Origin: Chthoniobacterales bacterium
GTDB lineage: Bacteria; Verrucomicrobiota; Verrucomicrobiia; Chthoniobacterales; UBA6821
Length of the DNA: 37,448 nt
Assembly: GCA_019747895.1 (NCBI GenBank)
Contig: JAIEQF010000041.1
Coordinates: 1 to 37,448 of the forward strand
Direction of reading: 5' to 3'
Position 1 is the first letter of the stretch. Every line of letters begins with the position of its first letter. Below the pieces are notes generated by a model. It searched no databases, was not told the origin of the DNA, and was given only the letters and a program-made list of their open reading frames with translations. Of the stretch, positions 11,042-18,186 are shown in pieces. The position numbers and the translations under genes are program-made.

Positions 11042-11551
11042 TTATTCGGCCTTCGCTTTGGCAGCAAGAACCCGTGCCAAGCTGGCTCCTGGCTCGTTGA
11101 GCGTACGAACGAGTTTTGTTGCCGGCATGAGCAACAAGCCCAAAAGTTGAGATTGCAAAACCTCTTTCGATGGCAACGCTGCCAATGCCATGATTTGATC
11201 AACAGACAAGATCGCATTATCCAAAATACCAACACGAACCGTTGGCTTCTTGAATTCGGCAGCAAATGTTTTAATCGCTTTAGCAGTAGCACAAACATCT
11301 TTCTCTCCGGTAACGAGGGCCGTTTGCCCAGCTAAGTGCTCATCAAGAGCAACAAGGCCGGCATCTTTTAAGGCACGCTTCAAAAAAGTATTTTTAACAA
11401 CAGAACATTGAGAGCCAGCCTCAGTAAGGCGTTTTCTTAATTCTGCAAAATGAACGACATTCATGCCGCCATACTCAATTAGAATCAAGAACGGAGCAGC
11501 ATTCAGCCGCAATTTGATATCATCAACAATGGTAGATTTCTCGGGACGCAT
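11042..11551 (-). CDS. rplJ: 50S ribosomal protein L10
   Basis: L10 anchors the L7/L12 stalk on the large subunit. The product is about 169 aa, starting MRPEKSTIVDDIKLRL; an in-frame ATG 13 codons upstream would overlap the end of rplA and does not match the family. The core (FLILIEYGGMNVVHFAELRK ... VVKNTFLKRAL) is typical. It begins 7 bp after the rplA stop, so rplA-rplJ are probably co-translated. The C-terminus is the Ala/Lys-rich helix that binds L7/L12 dimers. Confidence 0.96.
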   Translation of the reverse strand: MRPEKSTIVDDIKLRLNAAPFLILIEYGGMNVVHFAELRKRLTEAGSQCSVVKNTFLKRALKDAGLVALDEHLAGQTALVTGEKDVCATAKAIKTFAAEFKKPTVRVGILDNAILSVDQIMALAALPSKEVLQSQLLGLLLMPATKLVRTLNEPGASLARVLAAKAKAE

Positions 11552-11558
11552 AAAATTA

Positions 11559-12266
11559 TTATCGTGCTTGTTTGAGGAAAGGAGCTGCATCTATACGCAG
11601 GCCAGGAAGCATGGTTGCTGCCAAGGTAACGGCCTCGACAAAAGATCCTTTTGCCGTAGCTGGACGTGATTTGATGACGGCCTCAAGGACAGCGGCAGTG
11701 TTTTCTGTTATCTGTGATTCTGAGAATGAAAATTTTCCAACAGGAACGGCAACATTTCCATTTTTGTCGAGTTTGAATTCAACACGACCTGCTTTCACTT
11801 CACGCACGGCTTGCGCTGTGTCATCGCTGACAGTTCCAGTTTTAGGATTAGGCATGAGCCCGCGAGGTCCAAGAACTTTACCCAACTTTCTAACTTCAGC
11901 CATGGCAGCTGGCGTAGCAATAGCAACATCAAAATCTGAAAAGCCAGCTTGGCATTTTTTGATCATCTCTTCAAAACCGACATGCTCGGCACCCGCTTCC
12001 GTAGCGGCTGTAGCGGCAGCACCTGTAGCAAAGACGAGAACGCGCACATTTTTACCACTTCCGTGAGGAAGAGGACAAGTGCCACGAACCATCTGATCAC
12101 TTTGCTTAGGATCCACACCAAGTCGGATGGAAAGCGCTACGGTCTGGTCGAACTTTGGCACAGGCATCGACTTGAGAACCTTTACAGCATCACTTAAAAG
12201 ATATTTTTTTCCGGCCTCAACGAGGGCGGCTGCTGCGTTATAACGTTTGCTATGTTTCTTATTCAT
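11559..12266 (-). CDS. rplA: 50S ribosomal protein L1
   Basis: L1 forms the mobile L1 stalk at the E site and often represses its own operon by binding the leader. The 235-aa product is of normal length and contains the L1 signature region (VLGPRGLMPNPKTGTV) near residues 130-145. It sits 55 bp downstream of rplK and 7 bp upstream of rplJ. No Shine-Dalgarno motif precedes the ATG. Confidence 0.98.
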   Translation of the reverse strand: MNKKHSKRYNAAAALVEAGKKYLLSDAVKVLKSMPVPKFDQTVALSIRLGVDPKQSDQMVRGTCPLPHGSGKNVRVLVFATGAAATAATEAGAEHVGFEEMIKKCQAGFSDFDVAIATPAAMAEVRKLGKVLGPRGLMPNPKTGTVSDDTAQAVREVKAGRVEFKLDKNGNVAVPVGKFSFSESQITENTAAVLEAVIKSRPATAKGSFVEAVTLAATMLPGLRIDAAPFLKQAR

Positions 12267-12321
12267 GTTGGGGTGCAGTGCTAACGATGATGAATCTCCT
12301 GCTGTTTAGTTTCAGTTAAAA

Positions 12322-12747
12322 TTATCCTTCAATTTCAATACCCATCTGACGCGCTGTACCACAAAGAGTGCGGAAAGCAGCCTCTTCAGATTTGGCATTC
12401 ATGTCTTGGATTTTAATTTTTACAACATCCATCACTTGCTTCTTAGTAAGCTTAGCAACTTTTGTTTTGTTAGGTTCTTTGGAACCTGAAGCAATACCAG
12501 CTGCTTTTTTCAAAAGAATGCCGGCTGGAGGAGCTTTGGTGATAAAAGTGAAACTCTTGTCTTTATAAACAGTGATCACCACAGGCAAAATATCACCCGC
12601 TTGTTTTTGTGTGGCAGCATTAAATTCTTTGCAGAATGCCATGATGTTGACACCCTGTTGACCAAGGGCCGGTCCGACCGGAGGCGCTGGATTAGCGGCC
12701 CCAGCTGGAATTTGCAATTTGATAGTACCTACGATTTCTTTAGCCAT
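12322..12747 (-). CDS. rplK: 50S ribosomal protein L11
   Basis: L11 forms the GTPase-associated centre with 23S rRNA. The 141-aa product shows the N-terminal proline-rich segment ([20 protein letters not shown], about residues 15-34) and the RNA-binding C-terminal domain. It is the first gene of the minus-strand block. Upstream is the divergent mscL instead of nusG, so this operon starts at rplK and its promoter must lie in the 155-bp gap (12748-12902). I could not pick a convincing -35/-10 pair there. Confidence 0.98.
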   Translation of the reverse strand: MAKEIVGTIKLQIPAGAANPAPPVGPALGQQGVNIMAFCKEFNAATQKQAGDILPVVITVYKDKSFTFITKAPPAGILLKKAAGIASGSKEPNKTKVAKLTKKQVMDVVKIKIQDMNAKSEEAAFRTLCGTARQMGIEIEG

Positions 12748-12865
12748 GGAACTTGAGTTGCTTCGTGAAAATAAAATCGCCAGAGTTCGGCGAAAAAGGA
12801 AAGTGAGTTTGCCTCACGATTGCTGACATGGCAAGATCTTTTTTAATATTTCTGAAAGAATTTTT

Positions 12866-12900
12866 CCTGTAACCTGTACCCTGCAACCTGTAACCTGCCT
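12866..12900 (+). repeat. heptamer array A2, upstream of mscL
   Basis: Five consecutive 7-bp units read CCTGTAA, CCTGTAC, CCTGCAA, CCTGTAA and CCTGCCT. The last ends two bases before the mscL ATG, leaving no room for a Shine-Dalgarno sequence. This is the cleanest array in the window. Confidence 0.9.
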
Positions 12901-12902
12901 TC

Positions 12903-13328
12903 ATGACACCTCGCCTCCTCAAAGAATTTAAAGATTTCATCTCCCGCGGCAACATGATCGATCTTGCCGTTGGAATTATTATCGGCGCTGCGTTTGGAAA
13001 AGTTGTGAATTCCTTAGTTAACGATCTTGTGATGCCACCTATTGGACTTCTTTTAAAAGGAATCAATTTTCAAAATCTTTTTTTCGCACTCAACGGCCAT
13101 CATTATGAAACTTTAAAAGCAGCACAAGAGGCTGGAGCAGCAACGATCAACTATGGCAACTTTATTACCACGGTCATCGAATTCCTGATCATCGGAGCCT
13201 CTGTTTTTGGGCTTGTACGAGTCATCATGATCCTGCGTATTAATGCATCCCTCACTGCTCCTCCAAACAAAACGGAACAACTGCTCACAGAAATTCGGGA
13301 TACACTGCAACAACAAAAAGAAAATTAA
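12903..13328 (+). CDS. mscL: large-conductance mechanosensitive channel
   Basis: MscL is a homopentameric inner-membrane channel that opens under membrane tension during osmotic downshock. The 141-aa product has the conserved N-terminal amphipathic helix and first membrane segment (FKDFISRGNMIDLAVGIIIG, about residues 9-28, then AAFGKVVNSLVNDLVMPPIG), a periplasmic loop, a second membrane helix (about 84-106) and a cytoplasmic C-terminal helix. It is divergent from rplK and convergent with the next gene; the two stop codons share four bases (TTAA). The heptamer array A2 abuts the start. Confidence 0.97.
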   Translation: MTPRLLKEFKDFISRGNMIDLAVGIIIGAAFGKVVNSLVNDLVMPPIGLLLKGINFQNLFFALNGHHYETLKAAQEAGAATINYGNFITTVIEFLIIGASVFGLVRVIMILRINASLTAPPNKTEQLLTEIRDTLQQQKEN

Positions 13329-14233
13329 GGCTGAGGAAAAGAAGCAAAATCAATAAAATCGTCAATTTGAGCAGGTCGGAAATACTCTACACCCGGAATA
13401 ACAATAATATGTTTTGGAGTACCGGGATATAAGGAATCACTTTTTTGATCAGGTAAAGCAAAGAGGAAATTACCATCTCCAGACCCAATAGCATTGACCA
13501 TATCTGCAAGGATAAAGAAACTTTTCCCTGCAACGGAATCAGGAGAATCACTCTTCATTTTTTCTAGTGTTGCCCAATTGGAACCTGCACAAATTTTTTC
13601 TGCGATATCAGCTGCTGTTCCAAAAGTAGAAGAAAATTGGTAACGTGAATAAAATAATCCGCATTTTGTGTTGGCGTCATTAGCGTCTTTTTCATTCAAA
13701 GTGTCATTGAAAACATTGATATAATCACAGAGTTCTTGAACAGTTGGATTTTGTCTCCATTGATTAAATTGCTGCTGCACTTCTTGAGAAGAAACGGCAT
13801 CAATAATAACGTTTTCACATTTTGGATTCACGAAGTAACTGTGATAATAAGGCTGAGGTCCAGCCCATATGACCATTCCACTGCAGGGAGGAAAAAAAAC
13901 ACCAGGTTGTTGATAGTGTTCTGTAGAAGTAGAAAGATGAATGCAACTTTCATCACTGCCCTCATCCATCAACGCTTTGTCATAGTAGTCGATACGTGGT
14001 GCTGTTGGATAATTGATATAGAAAGATTTTTCAGAATAAGAAACATTTCTTTCCTTCGTATTTAAAAAAGCAACATACTCCTCCACGATGACGGGATTGT
14101 CAGCACTTCCAATTGAAAACTGATTAGAAGTGCCAACGTGCTTAACTGGCCCAGATTCTTGAGCAGGAGGATTTGACACTTGGGCCAAAAGAAGAGAAGG
14201 GCAACACACAAGGAGGAAGAAGTATTTTTTCAT
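13325..14233 (-). CDS. secreted protein, possible DsbA-like thioredoxin fold without CXXC
   Basis: The 302-aa product begins with a signal peptide (MKKYFFLLVCCPSLLLAQ), so it is probably exported to the periplasm. The segment IGSADNPVIVEEYVAFLN (about residues 42-59) resembles the start of DsbA/thioredoxin-fold proteins (GxADAPVxIVEYxDFxC). Near the end, GTPKHIIVIPG resembles their cis-proline region. The redox CXXC expected right after the first segment is missing; the next residues are TKERNVSYS. Six other cysteines are scattered through the mature part. I infer a degenerate, non-redox or structural relative; the family assignment is uncertain. Its 3' end overlaps mscL by 4 bp. Confidence 0.6.
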   Translation of the reverse strand: MKKYFFLLVCCPSLLLAQVSNPPAQESGPVKHVGTSNQFSIGSADNPVIVEEYVAFLNTKERNVSYSEKSFYINYPTAPRIDYYDKALMDEGSDESCIHLSTSTEHYQQPGVFFPPCSGMVIWAGPQPYYHSYFVNPKCENVIIDAVSSQEVQQQFNQWRQNPTVQELCDYINVFNDTLNEKDANDANTKCGLFYSRYQFSSTFGTAADIAEKICAGSNWATLEKMKSDSPDSVAGKSFFILADMVNAIGSGDGNFLFALPDQKSDSLYPGTPKHIIVIPGVEYFRPAQIDDFIDFASFPQP

Positions 14234-14383
14234 ATATTTTGAGGGCTCTTGTAAACCAACAGCGTCAGTTTTTCAATTCTATTATTGCGTTGTGAAAATT
14301 ATTTTTGAATTAACAAAAATGAAGAACAGTTGATGGATAAATTTTTGTTGCCTTTGTTAAATTTAAAAAATGACCCAGCTCTT

Positions 14384-14411
14384 CCTGTAGCCTATAGCCT
14401 ACAGCCTATTT
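14384..14411 (+). repeat. heptamer array A3, over the chrA stop
   Basis: Units CCTGTAG, CCTATAG, CCTACAG and CCTATTT follow at 7-bp spacing. The CTA inside the last unit is the complement of the TAG stop of the minus-strand chromate transporter gene, so the array reaches into the coding end. Confidence 0.85.
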
Positions 14412-14972
14412 TATCACCAACCAACTCACCACTCCCGCAATTACCATGATCAGCACGGGATTGAGTTTGGTGTAAAGCAGCAGCATAAGCGCGATGAATG
14501 CCATCACCCCTGTGATCCAATCAGCAATAGCGGTCTTGGCAACAGTATAAGTCGCGGCAAGAATCAAGCCACAGGTAATTGGCATCAAGGCTTTCTCGAT
14601 GGCGACTTGCCAAGGCGCACCCCTCCACTTCTCCCAAAAATGAGCGGCAACGAGCAGCACGATCGAACTCGGAATAAAAATAGCAAAAATAGAAATGATC
14701 GCTCCAACAATAGCTGCATGAACAACAAAGTGATTACCCAAAAAACCTGTTGCTTTGATTCCAATGAGCTCAACGATTAACGTTGTAGGACCAGGCCCTG
14801 CCTTACTCAAACTAAAACAATCCACAAATTGTTCACTCGTTAGCCAATGATATTTTCCTACGGCAACCTGCTCCAATGTTGGCAGAATGGTGTTTCCGCC
14901 ACCAAAAGCAGAAAGGGAAAGCGACGAAAATAATTTCGCCAGCGTTAGATAAATAGAAACAAGTGAAGTCAT
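14406..14972 (-). CDS. chrA: chromate-type transporter half, second subunit
   Basis: This CHR-domain membrane protein of 188 aa contains the motif AFGGGNTILPTLE (about residues 21-33) and the later SKAGPGPTTL segment, followed by hydrophobic helices. The family exports chromate and possibly other anions. Long members are fusions of two CHR domains; here the halves are separate genes, as in the short-chain CHR pairs, which probably form a heterodimer. Its ATG overlaps the TGA of the upstream half by 4 bp (ATGA), typical of translational coupling. The stop codon lies within heptamer array A3. Confidence 0.88.
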   Translation of the reverse strand: MTSLVSIYLTLAKLFSSLSLSAFGGGNTILPTLEQVAVGKYHWLTSEQFVDCFSLSKAGPGPTTLIVELIGIKATGFLGNHFVVHAAIVGAIISIFAIFIPSSIVLLVAAHFWEKWRGAPWQVAIEKALMPITCGLILAATYTVAKTAIADWITGVMAFIALMLLLYTKLNPVLIMVIAGVVSWLVIK

Positions 14973-15571
14973 GGCTTATCGATCCCTTCTTGATCAGCTG
15001 TAACCTGTCTTGGCCGATAATACCAAATCGCCAACGGAGCCATGATGAGGATGGCGTAAGGAATGGAAAGGTGTCCCTTTTTTATTAAAAAAAATGTCGC
15101 CAGAAAAATGACGATATCAATTTTGTTTTTGAGTGATTCTCTTGCTGATTCAACAAACATACTTGCCATCAAACCACAGGCCACAGCAGCAACACCTTTA
15201 AGAATGGACTCCATGGCAGGCAATGCCCCAAAGGTGAAATACAAATACCCAACAAGAAAAGTAAAAATTGCTGGCGGAGCAATCAAGCAGCTGAGCCCCA
15301 CGACCACGCCCCTTGGTCCACAAAGATGATTTGCAATGTAGAGCGAAATGCCAACAACATTGGCCCCCGGCAGAGCTTGACTCAAAGCCAGCCCAGGAAA
15401 GAATTCTGCGTTGGTCATCCACTTTTTATTTTCCACAATAATGCGCCGAACATAAGCCGTTAAGCCTCCACCAAAGCTTGTCGCCCCAATAAAAAGAAAT
15501 GTCTTTGCAAGCTGGCGCAGAGAAACTTTTTTTTCTGACAAGGTCGTTGGTACTGAAATCTCTTTTTCCAT
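14969..15571 (-). CDS. chrA: chromate-type transporter half, first subunit
   Basis: This CHR-domain protein of 200 aa has TSFGGGLTAYVRR (about residues 36-48) and ALSQALPGANV (about 68-78), the equivalents of the FGGP and PGP motifs of ChrA, and several membrane helices. It is the upstream member of a coupled pair with the gene at 14406-14972. The substrate cannot be told from sequence; chromate resistance is only the family name. The phospholipase D-like gene ends 9 bp upstream, so the three genes may form one operon. Confidence 0.88.
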   Translation of the reverse strand: MEKEISVPTTLSEKKVSLRQLAKTFLFIGATSFGGGLTAYVRRIIVENKKWMTNAEFFPGLALSQALPGANVVGISLYIANHLCGPRGVVVGLSCLIAPPAIFTFLVGYLYFTFGALPAMESILKGVAAVACGLMASMFVESARESLKNKIDIVIFLATFFLIKKGHLSIPYAILIMAPLAIWYYRPRQVTADQEGIDKP

Positions 15572-15580
15572 TTGCGCTCT

Positions 15581-16588
15581 TTAAATTAATGGCAATTCTT
15601 TTTTGCTTTCAGCTTTTTTCTTGGCTTCGTGTTTCCTTAAATCTTTCTCAATCCCTTCATCAGAAAGATCCATCCTTTTGGAGTTTTCCCAATCTACTTG
15701 AAATATTTTCACTAAACGGCTGATCAAAATTGGATCTTCAAAACGAATTCCCAGCTCGCGCCTTTCATTAAAACATTTTGGATAAAAATTGAACGAACTG
15801 AGAAGAGCCCTCTCTTCATCAGCAATCATGAGCTTAGCGTGAAGATGGAGTCCACGAAGTTTGTGAATGTGAATACCGAGATCTTCGAGCAACCTCAATC
15901 CCGCAATGCCCTCGGTGCGATAAAAATCGCGCAGCGAATGAATCGATAATGCCATGGCATGAACTTTAACATCATGTTTAGCTCGGGCCTCGACAAGAGC
16001 CTCAATCACGGGCGTATCGACATATTTTTCATGCTGCACATAAAGTGTTTTTTTGGCAGAACGAATAAAATGAATCACCTCTTCGCGTGAACGTCCAACA
16101 CTCCAGATCAATGGAGAATTCACAGGGCTAGTAAAGTCAGCACGTTGCCAATCTCCTTCAAAACAGTCAGCTACTTCTTTCACCTCTTCAGGCACCGTTG
16201 TCACCAAGGCATAATCACGCGTCTCGCCAAAATATTTCGGCGCCCAATTCAGCGACATGATAAAAGCCGTCTTCTTATCGATCACCATTGATTTTTCATG
16301 CGTGATGGGAAATTGCGGATTCGTTTCCTGGACTGGAACACCCTCTTTTTTAAAGAAAGCAAAAGCTTCGTCATTGTCGTGCTCTCCGGTAAAACGAGAA
16401 GGATTGAGCATCACGCGAACCTTCACTCCTCGTTGATGTGCATCGACAACTTCTTTCAACAACCGCGGTTCCGTGAACTGAAACATTTTAATATCGAGCG
16501 CCTCAGTGGCTGACCGCAGGGCCTCTTGAAAAGGCTCTATGCCGTCATCAGGAACAACAATTAAACGATGGGAATTTTCCTGTGTCAT
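15581..16588 (-). CDS. phospholipase D-like protein with two HKD motifs
   Basis: The 335-aa product has two PLD half-domains. HKD motif 1 is HEKSMVID (His97, Lys99, Asp104) and motif 2 is HAKLMIAD (His250, Lys252, Asp257). Both are followed by the usual S-x-N segment (MSLN and SSFN). The two histidines would form a covalent phospho-enzyme for hydrolysis or transfer of phosphodiesters, for example phospholipids (cardiolipin-synthase-like) or DNA. No signal peptide or membrane segments are obvious, so it is probably cytoplasmic or peripheral. The C-terminus is a charged Lys/Glu-rich tail. It lies just upstream of the chromate-transporter pair on the same strand. Confidence 0.85.
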   Translation of the reverse strand: MTQENSHRLIVVPDDGIEPFQEALRSATEALDIKMFQFTEPRLLKEVVDAHQRGVKVRVMLNPSRFTGEHDNDEAFAFFKKEGVPVQETNPQFPITHEKSMVIDKKTAFIMSLNWAPKYFGETRDYALVTTVPEEVKEVADCFEGDWQRADFTSPVNSPLIWSVGRSREEVIHFIRSAKKTLYVQHEKYVDTPVIEALVEARAKHDVKVHAMALSIHSLRDFYRTEGIAGLRLLEDLGIHIHKLRGLHLHAKLMIADEERALLSSFNFYPKCFNERRELGIRFEDPILISRLVKIFQVDWENSKRMDLSDEGIEKDLRKHEAKKKAESKKELPLI

Positions 16589-16626
16589 GTTCCGTATATT
16601 TTTACAAAAAAGAAATGAAATACATC

Positions 16627-17688
16627 TTAGAAATTATCTCGCGCGTGCTTCAAAAAATTTTGATGCAAGTTAACAGGACTACTCAGATTTTGAGCAATCT
16701 TTTGATTAAGTTTATCTATGGTCTCTTTTTGCACAAGCATTGCTGCTCGAAGAAATAGAATTATTTTCTCGTTTTTTTCTGCCAATACCAAAAGAGATTT
16801 AGCGGATGAAAGCCTCGTCTTCCATTGTTCATGAGAATGCTTGAGTTTAGCAAAAGAAGCCTGATCTTTAGCTATAGCAAAAAGTTGTTGATAGATTTCT
16901 AAGGCAAATTTTTGACAATCACTATCAATATTTTTTTGAAATTCTGCCGTCGTAAAATGACATAATGAAGGATCAATAAAATTGGCGCCGTAGTTTTTTA
17001 AACGGTCTTCTTCAATCTCCAACTTCAAGACATCAGCTATTCGCTTGATCTGAGAAGTTGGATGTTTTAACAGCTCGTTATAGTCTACCAAAATTCGTTC
17101 TTCCCCCTCTGAGCCATCAAGGCAGCCTAAAAGAGAAGCAATCCACATCCAAAAATATTTTTCATCGCACTCACTATGTTCTTCACAAAAATGATCAAAT
17201 GCCTTCATTCTCATAGAAGCACGATCAAATACCTTCATAGAAGCAACAGCACTCATAGGATTTCTTAGAGCAATCACAAATGAAATAGGTACATCACATG
17301 CTTTAAAAATCCTTTTCCAAAAAGGAAGTAAGATAGAAAATCGAGGATCCTTGATCCCAAGTGGCTGCTGTAACCGCAAGAGTTTTGCTAACATCAAATC
17401 CACTCCCTGCTGCAAAAATCCCTTCTCACATAAAAAGTCGGTCTCTGCTTGAGAAAGTGACAAGGTGCTCCGACAACGCTTATTCAAAGAACTTAACGCC
17501 ACAATCACTTTCTTGTTAAATTGATGAATCTCTAAATCTTCCCAATATCCTTTTTTATTAAAAGAATTGAAAGAAGTGTGTGCCTGGTCTACCACTGACA
17601 CTCCCATTGATTCAAGCCCCTTCGCGATAGCGCTTGTTCCACTCCTACGAACTCCAAGAACGACAATGATACGTCGATGGTTCTTCAT
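16627..17688 (-). CDS. sulfotransferase-like P-loop protein, copy 1
   Basis: The product is about 353 aa starting MKNHRRIIVV. A P-loop GVRRSGTSA (residues 12-20) matches the 5'-phosphosulfate loop of the sulfotransferase fold. KDPRFSILLPFWKR and ALRNPMSAVASM further on resemble the conserved core and the 3'-phosphate-binding R...S motif. The family moves sulfate from PAPS to sugars, lipids or other acceptors; the acceptor is unknown here. A longer reading would start inside tRNA-Arg and is rejected; ATG at 17694 is an alternative start. It is clearly paralogous to the gene at 21586-22563. The C-terminal ~100 residues are helical and probably not catalytic. Confidence 0.75.
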   Translation of the reverse strand: MKNHRRIIVVLGVRRSGTSAIAKGLESMGVSVVDQAHTSFNSFNKKGYWEDLEIHQFNKKVIVALSSLNKRCRSTLSLSQAETDFLCEKGFLQQGVDLMLAKLLRLQQPLGIKDPRFSILLPFWKRIFKACDVPISFVIALRNPMSAVASMKVFDRASMRMKAFDHFCEEHSECDEKYFWMWIASLLGCLDGSEGEERILVDYNELLKHPTSQIKRIADVLKLEIEEDRLKNYGANFIDPSLCHFTTAEFQKNIDSDCQKFALEIYQQLFAIAKDQASFAKLKHSHEQWKTRLSSAKSLLVLAEKNEKIILFLRAAMLVQKETIDKLNQKIAQNLSSPVNLHQNFLKHARDNF

Positions 17689-17749
17689 TAGCATAGCAAG
17701 ATGCAACAGTTCATGTTGAGGACAGGATGAAAGCAATGAATAAAAACTG

Positions 17750-17823
17750 TGCACTCGGCGGGGGTCGAACCCACAACCTCTGCCTTCGGAGGGCAGCGCT
17801 CTATCCAATTGAGCTACGAGTGC
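17750..17823 (-). tRNA. tRNA-Arg (anticodon CCG)
   Basis: On the minus strand this folds as a full cloverleaf of 74 nt. The acceptor stem is GCACTCG/CGAGTGC with discriminator A, the D stem GCTC/GAGC, the anticodon arm CTGCC-CTCCGAA-GGCAG with anticodon CCG, and the T arm GTGGG-TTCGACC-CCCGC. The 3' CCA is not encoded (genomic CAG follows) and must be added after transcription. It reads the CGG arginine codon. Confidence 0.96.
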
Positions 17824-17896
17824 ATAAAATGAGGCAGTAAGAATGTAGCCGTAAATGAGACAAAGAAAAACAAAGAAATTAAAAAATGATTTGCCC

Positions 17897-17956
17897 GAAT
17901 GCCGTTAAGTTAATAGCGATCTGCAATGAAACATCCGGATTAACTTAATGCCATTC
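17897..17956. repeat. 18-bp imperfect inverted repeat
   Basis: Arms at 17897-17914 (GAATGCCGTTAAGTTAAT) and 17939-17956 match in 16 of 18 positions across a 24-bp centre. It lies just downstream of the small gene at 17974-18186 and could be its transcript-end hairpin, although no U-run is present. The right arm and centre contain the complement of TTAATCCGGAT, which recurs near 20440. Confidence 0.6.
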
Positions 17957-17973
17957 AAGCCTGCCCGCTATTT

Positions 17974-18186
17974 TCAAGTGGTTCCTTGCTTCATTAACTC
18001 CATCCATTCCAAAACGAAAATCTCATTACATTTTTCTTTGATAGGAAAAACAAAGACGGTTTCTGTCAAAGAAGATTCAATGAGTGCACCATCAAAATTA
18101 ATGCTGAGAAGTCTCACTATGAGACGAAGAGTATTCGTATTATAATCAAATCTAAAACGCTCTAGATCGGATAAATTACCACTCAT
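17974..18186 (-). CDS. small protein of unknown function, coupled to the exported protein
   Basis: A 70-aa open frame begins inside the last codons of the upstream gene: the bases GATGAGTGGTAA hold both the ATG of this frame and the stop of the 732-aa frame, an 11-bp overlap. The product (MSGNLSDLERFRFDYN...) alternates polar and hydrophobic residues as in a small beta-rich protein and has no signal peptide or membrane segment. I do not recognise it. The overlap suggests translational coupling with the 732-aa gene and hence a related role. A C-terminal piece of that gene displaced by a frameshift is the alternative. Confidence 0.5.
   Translation of the reverse strand: MSGNLSDLERFRFDYNTNTLRLIVRLLSINFDGALIESSLTETVFVFPIKEKCNEIFVLEWMELMKQGTT

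Noticed and set aside
12748-12865. Sigma-70 promoter for the rplK operon (TTGCCA with CAAACT)
   Set aside because: Box matches are too poor to choose one site, although a promoter must exist in this gap.
12866-12900. Heptamer array as a CRISPR or REP element
   Set aside because: The units are 7 bp with no spacers and no palindromic stem; tandem slippage-type repeats explain it better.
14406-15571. Frameshifted single chrA gene
   Set aside because: Both halves have their own start and full CHR motifs, with an ATGA overlap; two-gene CHR pairs are a known arrangement.
17689-17808. 40-codon N-terminal extension of the first sulfotransferase-like gene
   Set aside because: It would be translated from tRNA-Arg itself, and the paralog begins at the equivalent of MKNH.
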